Origin: Roseobacter sp. HKCCD6576-2
GTDB lineage: Bacteria; Pseudomonadota; Alphaproteobacteria; Rhodobacterales; Rhodobacteraceae
Length of the DNA: 64,000 nucleotides
Assembly: GCF_013179285.1 (NCBI RefSeq)
Contig: NZ_WVNW01000002.1
Location: 620,001 to 684,000, forward strand
Direction: 5' to 3'
Shown here: piece after piece, positions 54,459-62,660 of the stretch
Layout: every line of letters starts with the position of its first letter
Position numbering within the stretch: position 1 is the first letter of the stretch
Translations under genes and position numbers: made by a program
The notes under the pieces: model-generated
What the model saw: the letters and a program-made list of their open reading frames with translations, nothing else
The model's database searches: none
Told to the model about the DNA's origin: nothing

Positions 54459-55418
54459 TTATTTTGGCAGCATCGCACAGAGCAACTCGAACAGAATTGA
54501 GGCCCCAACCCAAGACGTCCCCCCCGAGGGGTCGAACGGCGGTGACACTTCGACCAGATCAGCGCCAATAATATCAAGCCCTTGCAGCGCCCGAACGCAT
54601 TGGACTGCCTGAAAACTGGTCGGGCCACCGATTTCCGGCGTCCCGGTTCCCGGCGCATAGGTCGGATCAATGAAATCGATATCAAAGCTCACATAGGTGG
54701 GGCCATCGCCCACGATCTCACGGGCCTCCGCCATCACCGCATCAAATCCGCGCTCAAAACACGCCTCGATCGGGACGATCTTGAGGCCATGCGCTTGGCC
54801 GAACTCGAAATCTTCGTTGTTATAGGATGTGCCGCGCATCCCGATCATCATGCTGCGCTTCGGGTCGATCAGTTCCTCAATCACCGCCTGACGAAACGGG
54901 TTGCCGTGAGTCAGCGTCTCACTCCCGAAATAGGCCGGGTAAAGATCCGTGTGGCTGTCCAGCAAGATCAGGCCAAAGGGCGCGCGCCGCTGCGCTTTGA
55001 GCGCGCGCAGAACAGTTAGCGTGCAAAGATGGTCACCGCCCACCATGATCGGTCGAATGTCTTGCGCTAAAATATTGGAAACAAACGCTTCCGCATCACC
55101 CATGGCTTGATCCTGATCCACCGGGTTCATCGCCACATCGCCCAGATCGGCACAGGCCACCGCCTCGAAAGGCAACTGCCCGGTCGCTCGGTTCATCGCT
55201 CGGATCATCGTCGAGGCATCGCGAAGCCCGCGCGGCCCATGCCGGGCACCAGGCCGGTTCGACGTCGCCCCGTCCCAAGGCAGCCCGAAAAACCCGATAT
55301 CCACCTCTGCCCGGCGCGGATCGTCCGGCGTCAGATAGGGCAACCGCATGAAGCTCGGCACCCCCGCATAGCGCGGCAAGTCAGTCCCGGAGGGGGGAGA
55401 GAAAAACGGATCGGACAT
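54459..55418 (-). CDS. Agmatinase-family ureohydrolase
   Basis: A 319-aa Mn-dependent ureohydrolase. Metal ligand motifs are visible: GGDH, LLDSHTDLY (Ser in place of the usual Ala of DAHTD), HGNPFR and SFDIDFIDPTYAPGTGTPE. These fit agmatinase/guanidinobutyrase-type enzymes that remove urea from guanidino compounds; arginase is less likely. Substrate cannot be fixed from sequence. It is monocistronic between zwf and the HNH gene. Confidence 0.88.
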   Translation of the reverse strand: MSDPFFSPPSGTDLPRYAGVPSFMRLPYLTPDDPRRAEVDIGFFGLPWDGATSNRPGARHGPRGLRDASTMIRAMNRATGQLPFEAVACADLGDVAMNPVDQDQAMGDAEAFVSNILAQDIRPIMVGGDHLCTLTVLRALKAQRRAPFGLILLDSHTDLYPAYFGSETLTHGNPFRQAVIEELIDPKRSMMIGMRGTSYNNEDFEFGQAHGLKIVPIEACFERGFDAVMAEAREIVGDGPTYVSFDIDFIDPTYAPGTGTPEIGGPTSFQAVQCVRALQGLDIIGADLVEVSPPFDPSGGTSWVGASILFELLCAMLPK

Positions 55419-55469
55419 GGGCAGCGCCTCCTTTGGTCGGGCCGACGCTAGCAGCCCGATCCGGCCCCG

Positions 55470-56066
55470 TCACGCCTCCAGTTCGGCATCCCAATAGAGA
55501 AAATCGAGCCAGCTTTCATGCAGGTGGTTTGGCGGGAATTTCCGGCCCGTATTGCGCAGCTCTTCCGATGCCGGTTGCCGCGGTGGTTTGCGCAGTGCCA
55601 TCCCCGCCTGTCGCAAGCTCTTCGAGCCCTTCTTGAGATTGCAGCGCGAGCAGGCGGCGACCACATTTTCCCAAGACGTCACCCCCCCCCTGGCGCGCGG
55701 CACCACATGGTCAAAGGTCAAATCACCCCGCCCGCCGCAATACTGACAGCTGAATTCATCCCGCAGAAACAAATTAAAGCGCGTGAAGGCCACGCGCTTT
55801 TGAGGTTTCACATAGTCTTTCAACACCACGACCGAGGGTATTCGGATCACCGTGGTCGGACTCCGCACCACCTCGTCATATTCCGCAACGATCTGCACCC
55901 GGTCCAAAAACGCCGCCTTGATCGCATCCTGCCAAGGCCAGAGCGACAAAGGATAATAGGAAAGTGGCCGATAATCAGCGTTCAAAACCAAGGCCGGGTG
56001 CTGCCGTAGCCCGCCTGCCTCTCTCACGAAGCTGGTCCTGAAATCGCCGTCGCCAACTAGGGTCAT
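55470..56066 (-). CDS. HNH endonuclease-domain protein
   Basis: The 198-aa protein has an HNH zinc-finger fold: FSCQYCGGRGDLTFDHVVPRARGGVTSWENVVAACSRCNLKKGSKSL (CxxC, DH, N, CxxC), the kind found in housekeeping HNH proteins with an N-terminal ALVLNADYRPLSYYPLSLWPWQDA region typical of roseobacters. The ATG at 56066 is chosen for its GGAG 8 nt upstream over an upstream ATG at 56138 with poor spacing. Substrate and role unknown. Confidence 0.85.
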   Translation of the reverse strand: MTLVGDGDFRTSFVREAGGLRQHPALVLNADYRPLSYYPLSLWPWQDAIKAAFLDRVQIVAEYDEVVRSPTTVIRIPSVVVLKDYVKPQKRVAFTRFNLFLRDEFSCQYCGGRGDLTFDHVVPRARGGVTSWENVVAACSRCNLKKGSKSLRQAGMALRKPPRQPASEELRNTGRKFPPNHLHESWLDFLYWDAELEA

Positions 56067-56280
56067 ATGTGACTCCGTTCTCGCACTGCCTGCCGCAATC
56101 TCGGCACCAGAGCGAGCGCCCCGCTCCAGCATTGTCATGACTATATATAGGCTTCCGCCTCTGGCAACCCCCGCAATATGCTGTGGTTTGCATGAAAAGA
56201 GATACAGGCGCTCTCTGACAGATTTGTGACGTTATCCACAGGTTCTGGCATCGAAAGCGGCGGCGCGCTACGCTGCGCCC

Positions 56281-56703
56281 ATGACCGACGCCATACCAGA
56301 GCTCTCCGGCATTCTCGAAGCCGCCCTTTATGTCGACGATCTTGATGCCGCCGAGCAGTTCTATGGCACGGTCCTGGGCCTGCCCCGCTTGATGCGCGCG
56401 GGGGATCGGCACGTGTTCTTTCGCGTCGGCGCGACGATCTTGTTGATCTTCAATCCCGACCAGACGCGCCATCCACCAGCGCCGGACGCTCTGCCAGTAC
56501 CCCCCCATGGCGCGACTGGCCCCGGCCATGTATGCTTTTCAGCTTCTGATGCAGAGATCACCGCCATCCGTGCCGTGCTGGACGCCGCGGGCCATGAGAT
56601 CGAGTCCGATTTTCATTGGACGAATGGCGCGCGCTCGCTTTATACCCGCGACCCTGCGGGCAACTCGATCGAGTTCGCAGAGCCAAAACTTTGGGCCCCT
56701 TAA
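56281..56703 (+). CDS. VOC (glyoxalase/bleomycin-resistance-like) family protein
   Basis: A 140-aa protein of the vicinal oxygen chelate superfamily: GILEAALYVDDLDAAEQFYGTVLGLPRLMRAGDRHVFFRVG, a GHVCFSA strand with His as a metal ligand candidate, and the C-terminal DPAGNSIEFAEP with Glu. The beta-alpha-beta repeat is complete. Likely a metal-dependent lyase or isomerase; substrate unknown. It is divergent from the HNH gene 215 bp away. Confidence 0.9.
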   Translation: MTDAIPELSGILEAALYVDDLDAAEQFYGTVLGLPRLMRAGDRHVFFRVGATILLIFNPDQTRHPPAPDALPVPPHGATGPGHVCFSASDAEITAIRAVLDAAGHEIESDFHWTNGARSLYTRDPAGNSIEFAEPKLWAP

Positions 56704-56715
56704 AGGCCCTTTGCG

Positions 56716-57384
56716 TTAGCTTTCGATCCCGAACCGATCCCGCAAGAAGGCCAGAGCCACGCTCAACCCATCCGGCGCAATGCCATGGCCTGTGCCCTTC
56801 ATAATATGGGCATAAACATCGAACCCCGCTGCCTGCAACGCCTCCGCCGCTTCGGGCAGGCTTTGCGGCGGCACCACATCGTCCTGATCGCCATGGATCA
56901 ACAGCACCGGCGGCGTCATTTTCACCTCGTCAGCCAGTGTCTCCGGCGACAGGAGCCGCCCGGAAAAGCCGACGACACCGGCAAACTCCGCCTCCCGGCG
57001 CGGCGCGACATGCAGGCTCATCATCGTGCCCTGACTGAACCCCACCAAGGCCACCCGGTCTGGAGAAACACCTTCCTCGGCCATCACGGCATCCAAAAAT
57101 GCATCCAGATCCTCCACCGCGCGCGCCATGCCCGCCTCGGCCTGTTCCTCGCTTGATCCATCGATCCAAGGGATCGGGAACCACTGAAACCCCATCGGGT
57201 TCATCGCCGAACGCTCGGGCGCATCCGGCGCAACAAACACCGTGTTCGGCAAATGCGGCGCCAAAGGATCGGCCAAACCCAACAGGTCCTTCCCATCGGC
57301 GCCATAGCCATGCAGGAAAATCACCAAACTATCGGCCTGGCCCGATTGCGCGTTTTTGCGCCCAAAATCCAATACGCGTGTCAC
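56716..57384 (-). CDS. Phospholipase/carboxylesterase-like alpha/beta hydrolase
   Basis: The 222-aa protein has the alpha/beta hydrolase fold of the acyl-protein thioesterase/carboxylesterase 2 group: LVIFLHGYGADGKDLL, VAPDAPERSAMNPMGFQWFPIPWIDG, nucleophile VGFSQGTMM, catalytic Asp in HGDQDDVVP, and His in GTGHGIAP. The start is a GTG at 57384 that overlaps the alkA stop as GTGA, with GAGAGGGG upstream, so it is translationally coupled to alkA. Confidence 0.88.
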   Translation of the reverse strand: MTRVLDFGRKNAQSGQADSLVIFLHGYGADGKDLLGLADPLAPHLPNTVFVAPDAPERSAMNPMGFQWFPIPWIDGSSEEQAEAGMARAVEDLDAFLDAVMAEEGVSPDRVALVGFSQGTMMSLHVAPRREAEFAGVVGFSGRLLSPETLADEVKMTPPVLLIHGDQDDVVPPQSLPEAAEALQAAGFDVYAHIMKGTGHGIAPDGLSVALAFLRDRFGIES

Positions 57385-58001
57385 CTGATCCCCTCTCGGC
57401 CTTTTGCCAGCCGGTAGTAGGCCCAAAGCGCGCGCGCAGCAACCGCGCGCCAAGGCGCCCAAGCCTCGGCCATCTCGCGCAATTCCGCCTCGCTTGGCCG
57501 CGTCTCCAGGTCAAAGACCAACCGTGCGGCCTCCTGAAGCGCTAGGTCGCCGGCCGCAAACACATCCGCATGACCAAGCGAGAATTTCGCATAGATTTCC
57601 GCAGTCCAACGGCCAATGCCTGGCAGCCTGACCAACGCGGCCACCACCTCCGCGGGCGACATCTCCCGAAGTGCGGCATAATCCAGATCCGCCTCGGCCA
57701 GTGCCCGGGCATAGCGCATCTTCGGGCGACTCAACCCCACCGCCTTCAGCGCCGCATCGTCTGCATCCCGCACCGCCGCTGCGTCAATCAGCCCCGCCGC
57801 CTCCATCCGGCCCCAGATCGCCGCCGCAGAGGCGGTCGACACCTGTTGGCTGACAATCGCATTCAACAGCGCGGCAAACCCATCCGGGCGCAACCGCAAA
57901 GGCAAATCGCCCACCTCTGATAAAACAGGCCCAAACCGCGGCTCCAGGCGCATAAGCGCCGCCGCCCCCCGCTCTAAATCCGCTGCATCCCGTATCCGCA
58001 T
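57381..58001 (-). CDS. DNA-3-methyladenine glycosylase II (AlkA-type)
   Basis: A 206-aa HhH-GPD glycosylase that removes alkylated purines: ALLNAIVSQQVSTASAAAIW, the helix-hairpin-helix VAALVRLPGIGRWTAEIYAKF, and the catalytic Asp in LGHADVFAAGDLAL. No N-terminal AdaA-like domain is attached, so it is a short stand-alone form. A 23-bp leader element shared with rlmE lies just upstream of its ATG. It is coupled to an esterase gene. Confidence 0.9.
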   Translation of the reverse strand: MRIRDAADLERGAAALMRLEPRFGPVLSEVGDLPLRLRPDGFAALLNAIVSQQVSTASAAAIWGRMEAAGLIDAAAVRDADDAALKAVGLSRPKMRYARALAEADLDYAALREMSPAEVVAALVRLPGIGRWTAEIYAKFSLGHADVFAAGDLALQEAARLVFDLETRPSEAELREMAEAWAPWRAVAARALWAYYRLAKGREGIR

Positions 58002-58007
58002 CTGCCC

Positions 58008-58030
58008 CTTCTCTGCTTCAAAAATATCCC
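58008..58030 (-). repeat. 23-bp leader element upstream of alkA (copy 2)
   Basis: It is identical over 23 bp to 43875-43897 and begins 7 bp upstream of the alkA ATG. A GGGGCTGGCCCC hairpin follows at about 58042-58053. Both copies thus sit between a GC-rich hairpin and a start codon on the minus strand. Confidence 0.8.
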
Positions 58031-58121
58031 GGGGAGCGCGAGGGGCTGGCCCCTCGCTCCGACGCTCTCACATCTCACATGTGACTGGACCCCGCACAAC
58101 CGCTGCGATACGCATTGCGCC

Positions 58122-59351
58122 ATGAGTGACGCGACCGCCCCCGACATCCTAATCGACGACACCCGCGCCAAACGCAATGTGGCCGTCCTGGTTGCCGCCC
58201 AAGCGATCTTGGGCAGCCAGATCACGATGATCTTTGTGGTCGGCGGTCTGGCCGGTTTGATGATCGCCCCAACCCCGGCGCTCGCCACCCTGCCCATTTC
58301 GCTCATCGTCTTTGGGTCTATGACCACGGCACCGTGGCTCTCGTCGGTGATGCAACGTTTTGGCCGGAAAACCGGGTTCTTTGTTGGCGCCATCGGCGGG
58401 GCCATCGGCTCGATGGTCGCGGCCTACGGGCTTTATATCGACAGTTTCCCGATCTTCCTGATCGGCTCCTATTTCACCGGCATCTACATGTCGGCGCAAG
58501 GGTTCTACCGTTTCGCCGCCGCCGATACCGCGTCGGAAGCCTTCCGCCCCAAAGCCATCTCTTATGTCATGGCCGGCGGCCTGATCTCTGCCCTGATCGG
58601 TCCACAGCTCGTAAAAGTCACGACCGATATGACGGTCGTGCCTTTCATGGGCACCTATGCCGTGGCTCTATTGATCAACCTCGTCGGCATGGCGATGTTC
58701 CTGTTCCTGGATTTGCCGACGCCGCCAAAACCCAAACCCGGTGCCGCCCCGGCGCGCTCTCGGCTCGACCTTCTGCGCGATCCACGCATCGCTGTGGCGG
58801 TGATCTGCGGCATGGTCGCCTATGCGCTGATGAACCTGATGATGACCTCAACACCGCTGGCCGTTGTTGGCTGCGGGTTCACCACCGGCAATGCCGCCGA
58901 TATCGTCTCGGCGCATGTGATCGCGATGTTCGCCCCCTCTTTCTTCACCGGCCACTTGATTGCGCGCTTCGGCGCAACCCGGATCGTCGCGATCGGCCTT
59001 TTCCTCTTGGCCGGGGCCGGGGTCATCGCCTTGACCGGGGTTGAACTCTACCAGTTCTTCGGTGCCCTGATCCTGCTCGGCGTGGGTTGGAATTTCGGCT
59101 TCATCGGCGCAACCGCGATGTTGCAATCCGCCCATGCCCCCGAAGAGCGGGGCCGCGTCCAAGGCATGAATGACTTCATGGTCTTTGGCTGTGTCACTGT
59201 CGCCTCGCTGACCTCCGGCATTTTGATGACCTCTGGCGTTGATGCAGAAGCGGGCTGGACCGCCGTCAATATCGCGATGATCCCGTTCCTGACCCTCGCG
59301 GGTGCCGCCCTGATCTGGCTGTCCCTGCGTCCCCAAAGCGAAATCGCCTGA
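58122..59351 (+). CDS. Major facilitator superfamily transporter (12-helix)
   Basis: The 409-aa protein has twelve predicted helices in two halves. The first half contains SLIVFGSMTTAPWLSSVMQRFGRKTGFFVGAIGGAIGSM, an MFS motif A-like loop between helices 2 and 3, and ISYVMAGGLISALIGPQLVK; the second half has NFGFIGATAMLQSAHAPEERGRVQGMNDFMVF. It resembles bacterial MFS proteins of unknown substrate, common near core genes in roseobacters. It ends just before two palindromes that separate it from the convergent squalene-synthase-like gene. Confidence 0.88.
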   Translation: MSDATAPDILIDDTRAKRNVAVLVAAQAILGSQITMIFVVGGLAGLMIAPTPALATLPISLIVFGSMTTAPWLSSVMQRFGRKTGFFVGAIGGAIGSMVAAYGLYIDSFPIFLIGSYFTGIYMSAQGFYRFAAADTASEAFRPKAISYVMAGGLISALIGPQLVKVTTDMTVVPFMGTYAVALLINLVGMAMFLFLDLPTPPKPKPGAAPARSRLDLLRDPRIAVAVICGMVAYALMNLMMTSTPLAVVGCGFTTGNAADIVSAHVIAMFAPSFFTGHLIARFGATRIVAIGLFLLAGAGVIALTGVELYQFFGALILLGVGWNFGFIGATAMLQSAHAPEERGRVQGMNDFMVFGCVTVASLTSGILMTSGVDAEAGWTAVNIAMIPFLTLAGAALIWLSLRPQSEIA

Positions 59352-59364
59352 CACTGGGGCGAGC

Positions 59365-59384
59365 CGAATTCTTGCAAGAATTCG
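59365..59384. terminator. Palindrome 1 in the MFS / squalene-synthase-like convergent gap
   Basis: A perfect 20-bp palindrome with GAATTCTTGCAAGAATTC at its core, 14 nt after the MFS stop. It could end transcription of one or both genes. Its perfection suggests a dispersed intergenic repeat. Confidence 0.6.
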
Positions 59385-59386
59385 TG

Positions 59387-59408
59387 CCGGAATTTTTGAA
59401 AATTCCGG
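59387..59408. terminator. Palindrome 2 adjacent to the squalene-synthase-like stop
   Basis: Arms CCGGAATTTT and AAAATTCCGG with a 2-nt spacer form a 22-nt dyad ending right at the stop codon of the leftward gene. The A/T-rich centre gives a possible bidirectional terminator with palindrome 1. Confidence 0.6.
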
Positions 59409-60179
59409 TTACCAGCGTCCGCTGCTGGTGACCCAGAGCAACCGCGCCCGCCGGGCAAACTCACTTTCATCCAGCTTGCCCTCGATCACCCGTTCCGGCA
59501 GATCCTGCGCGGCCTTCAACGTCGCTTCGGCCCGCCATCCCGCATAAAGCGCAGGCCGCGCCAGTTTTGGTACATCCCCCCGGCGCGCCCGCGCCGCCGC
59601 CAAAGCCGCCAATCCACGACCGGCCAAATCGCGGACGCCTTGCGGTGTGCCATCCAAAAGCGGCACCCGCCCGCGCGCTTCCAGTTCAGGCACGGCGCGC
59701 AGCATCCCGGCCACGCCCATCGCAAACCCGAAGTCGCGCATCGGCGCTTCTGCTGCATCGTCTGCACCCAGAGCCCGCCCCGCTGCCCAGATCAAATTGC
59801 CACTGGTCGCGTTCAGATAGGCATCAAAATGCGCCTGATCCTCAAAGGCATCTTTATAGATGTCCCACCGGCGGGCCGCCGCAAGTTCGTCCAACAGCCG
59901 TCCATCCTCGGGCCGCAAAATCGCCGCCAAAGGCGCAACCACCTCATGCGCCCGCGCTGGCTTACCTGCCTCGATCTCATCGGCCACATCGCGCCAGAAT
60001 TGCAGCCGCATCTCGGCGATCATCGGCTCCTCAGTCACCCAGGGCGCGCGGCTCACCTCGACATTGAACGCGTAGAGTGGGAAGAGCACCTGCCGCGCCG
60101 CGGGCGGGGCGGCCATCGTTGCCAAGAACCGGTCCGGGTCGGCCCGTTCCACCAATGCGGCGCAGGCATCCAATGTCAT
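59409..60179 (-). CDS. Squalene/phytoene-synthase-family protein (NDUFAF6-like)
   Basis: The 256-aa protein has the all-alpha fold pattern of squalene/phytoene synthases: ARQVLFPLYAFNVEVSRAPWV, RLQFWRDVADEIEAGKPARAHEVVAPL and DIYKDAFEDQAHFDAYLNATSGNLIWAAGRALG. It lacks the Asp-rich DxxxD catalytic motifs of real synthases, like the mitochondrial complex I assembly factor NDUFAF6 and its alphaproteobacterial relatives. Not a carotenoid enzyme on this evidence. The ATG at 60179 overlaps the methyltransferase stop (ATGA). Confidence 0.82.
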   Translation of the reverse strand: MTLDACAALVERADPDRFLATMAAPPAARQVLFPLYAFNVEVSRAPWVTEEPMIAEMRLQFWRDVADEIEAGKPARAHEVVAPLAAILRPEDGRLLDELAAARRWDIYKDAFEDQAHFDAYLNATSGNLIWAAGRALGADDAAEAPMRDFGFAMGVAGMLRAVPELEARGRVPLLDGTPQGVRDLAGRGLAALAAARARRGDVPKLARPALYAGWRAEATLKAAQDLPERVIEGKLDESEFARRARLLWVTSSGRW

Positions 60180-60889
60180 AGCGGCCGCACCACAGACAAA
60201 AGATACCCGGTCTCCGCCCGATGCGCGCGCCACCCGGCAATCTCCTGCTCGGCCTCGTCGAGGACTTCTTGCAACGCGATCTCCGCCCCGGGTTTCAGCG
60301 CGGCAATCCGCGCCTCCATGGGCCGATAGTAGCTCTCCCAAGCGACATCGGAGAGCCGCCGCGTCGCCAGTGTCTGATACCCTGTCGCCGCAATCTGATC
60401 GGCAATGCCCGCCGCATCGCGCACAACAACGCCCTCGCCCTGCCAAAAGGCTTGCGCGCCCTCCGATGGATTATCGGTGAAGAAACATGGCTCCGAAAAC
60501 GCCACCGCCCCGCCCGGTGCCAAAGCCGCGCGCCAAGCCGATAGAGCATTCTCGATCCCCAAAAAATAGACCGCGCCCGCGCACCAGATCAGGTCGAAAG
60601 GTCCGTTCAGGGCAGACATATCCCCAACCTGCAGGCGGACCCGGGCATTGTCCCGAAACCGCGCCTGAGCCGCCTCGATGAACGGCGCATGGGCATCAAT
60701 TGCCGTCACATGCCCCTCCGGCGCAGCCCGGAGCAGCGCGCCTATATCGCCGCCCGGCCCCGAGGCCGCATCGCAAATCCGAGCGTCGGGTCCGATCCCC
60801 GCGATCTCCGCCGCCCAGGCCACATCTGCCGTCTCGCCCGGGCCCTCGCGCGGCAAATCCGCGTGCAATTTGAAAAACGCGCTGTTCAT
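60176..60889 (-). CDS. Class I SAM-dependent methyltransferase
   Basis: A 237-aa protein with a standard Rossmann methyltransferase fold: ICDAASGPGGDIGALLRAAP (motif I), HVTAIDAHAPFIEAAQARF, DLIWCAGAVYFLGIENAL and GGAVAFSEPCFF. It resembles small-molecule methyltransferases; substrate unknown. It is translationally coupled to the squalene-synthase-like gene and separated from cimA by about 100 nt. Confidence 0.87.
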   Translation of the reverse strand: MNSAFFKLHADLPREGPGETADVAWAAEIAGIGPDARICDAASGPGGDIGALLRAAPEGHVTAIDAHAPFIEAAQARFRDNARVRLQVGDMSALNGPFDLIWCAGAVYFLGIENALSAWRAALAPGGAVAFSEPCFFTDNPSEGAQAFWQGEGVVVRDAAGIADQIAATGYQTLATRRLSDVAWESYYRPMEARIAALKPGAEIALQEVLDEAEQEIAGWRAHRAETGYLLSVVRPL

Positions 60890-60995
60890 GCCGCCTTACA
60901 CCGCTTCACGACACCGCCGCGCGCACGCAAACCTGCGCGCCCGATGCGGTCAAACCGAAACCGCCGATCCAAGGCGAACAGGACCTTCGTGACAC

Positions 60996-62618
60996 TCATG
61001 CTCCCGGTGCTCCATCGCGCACCAGCTTCCACATGATCGCGTCCAAAAGCGCCTCAAAACTCGCATCTACGATATTGGCTGAGACGCCCACCGTGGACCA
61101 GCGGCGCCCTGTGCCATCCTCGCTATCGATGATCACGCGGGTCACCGCTTCGGTGCCGCCATTGGTGATCCGCACTTTGAAATCGACCAGCCTTATGTCG
61201 TCGATATAGCTTTGATAGACCCCCAAATCCTGCCCAAGCGCTTGCGCCAGCGCATTCACTGGCCCGGCATCTTGGATTTCGGCAGGGTTTTCATTCTCAT
61301 AAAAGCTGGTGCGTTTCTCGCCCTTGACCCGCACGGTCACGACGGCCTCGGAGGCGACAACAATCCCGCCCTTGGCATTGCGCCGCCGCTCCGAGAGCAC
61401 GCGGTAGCGCTCCACCTCAAAAAACTGCGGCAAGCGGCCAAGCTGACGCCGCGCCAGAAGCTCAAAACTCGCCTGCGCCGTGTCATAGGAATAGCCCTGA
61501 TCCTCGCGCGCCTTGATCTCTTCCAAAATGCGCGGCAACGCCGGGTCGTCCTTGGCCACATCCAATCCGGCCTCGGCCAAGCGACGGCGCAGGTTCGACT
61601 GCCCCGCCTGGTTCGACATCGGGATAATCCGGGCATTGCCGACGACGCCTGGCTCCACATGTTCATAGGTGGTCGGGTCTTTTAGGATCGCCGAGGCATG
61701 CAGCCCCGCCTTATGCGCAAAGGCCGAGGCACCGACATAGGCCGCCTGGCGTTGTGGCACCCGGTTTAGGATATCGTCCAGCATCCGACTAACCCGGGTC
61801 AGACCCTCCAAAGCGTCGACGCTGATCCCGGTTTCGAACTGGCTCGCATAAGGCTCTTTCAGCAAAAGCGTCGGAATGAGCGCGGTCAGATTGGCGTTGC
61901 CGCAGCGTTCACCGAGTCCGTTCAACGTGCCTTGGATTTGCCGCGCGCCCGCATCGACGGCGGCCAAGCTCCCGGCGACAGCGGTTTCGGTGTCATTATG
62001 GGTATGAATACCAAGCTTGTTGCCCGGGATACCGGCCGCGATAACCTCGCGCACCACCCGGTGGATTTCCTCGGGCAAGGTCCCGCCATTGGTGTCGCAG
62101 AGCACAACCCACCGGGCGCCCGCCTCCAAAGCGGCCTTCAGACAAGACAGCGCATAGTCGGGATTGGCGCGGTAGCCATCAAAGAAATGCTCCGCATCAA
62201 ACAGCGCCTCGCGGCCTTGCGCCACCAGATGTGCGAAACTCTTCGAGAGATTGTCGAGATTTTCCTCCAGACTGATACCAAGCGCGGTTTCCACATGAAA
62301 CACATGGGATTTACCCACCAGACAGACCGCCGATGTGCCCGCATTCAACACGCCCGCCAAAACCTCGTCATTCTCCGCCGAGCGCCCTGAACGTTTGGTC
62401 ATTCCAAAGGCGGTCATCGTGGCGCGGGTCTTCGGAGCAGCGTCAAAAAACCCGCTATCGGTTGGGTTCGCACCGGGCCAACCGCCTTCGATATAATCAA
62501 GCCCGAGCCCATCGAGCGCTTCGGCAATGCGGATCTTTTCAGGCGTCGAGAACTGCACGCCTTGAGTTTGCTGCCCATCGCGCAGTGTGGTGTCGTAGAG
62601 ATAAAGGCGCTTAGACAT
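60996..62618 (-). CDS. cimA: Citramalate synthase
   Basis: CimA condenses pyruvate and acetyl-CoA to (R)-citramalate, a threonine-independent route to isoleucine. The 540-aa protein has the HMGL-like TIM barrel (YLYDTTLRDGQQTQGVQFS, EGGWPGANPTDSGFF, CDTNGGTLPEEI, GIHTHNDTETAVAGSLAAVDAGARQIQGTLNGLGERCGNANL) and a C-terminal LeuA-type allosteric domain (VRITNGGTEAVTRVIIDSEDGTGRRWSTVGVSANIVDASF). The TIM-barrel sequence QGTLNGLGERCGNANL fits citramalate/2-isopropylmalate enzymes; length and motif pattern favour CimA over LeuA. Confidence 0.92.
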   Translation of the reverse strand: MSKRLYLYDTTLRDGQQTQGVQFSTPEKIRIAEALDGLGLDYIEGGWPGANPTDSGFFDAAPKTRATMTAFGMTKRSGRSAENDEVLAGVLNAGTSAVCLVGKSHVFHVETALGISLEENLDNLSKSFAHLVAQGREALFDAEHFFDGYRANPDYALSCLKAALEAGARWVVLCDTNGGTLPEEIHRVVREVIAAGIPGNKLGIHTHNDTETAVAGSLAAVDAGARQIQGTLNGLGERCGNANLTALIPTLLLKEPYASQFETGISVDALEGLTRVSRMLDDILNRVPQRQAAYVGASAFAHKAGLHASAILKDPTTYEHVEPGVVGNARIIPMSNQAGQSNLRRRLAEAGLDVAKDDPALPRILEEIKAREDQGYSYDTAQASFELLARRQLGRLPQFFEVERYRVLSERRRNAKGGIVVASEAVVTVRVKGEKRTSFYENENPAEIQDAGPVNALAQALGQDLGVYQSYIDDIRLVDFKVRITNGGTEAVTRVIIDSEDGTGRRWSTVGVSANIVDASFEALLDAIMWKLVRDGAPGA

Positions 62619-62660
62619 GAAGATCCCTCCCCAGACAACGCCCTAACTGGCTTGCATCCA

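Noticed and set aside
56067-56280. A gene between the HNH and VOC genes
   Set aside because: The gap holds only the two promoter regions; upstream in-frame extensions of the HNH gene lack a ribosome site.
59409-60179. Carotenoid biosynthesis gene (phytoene synthase)
   Set aside because: The catalytic DxxxD motifs are absent and no other crt genes are nearby.
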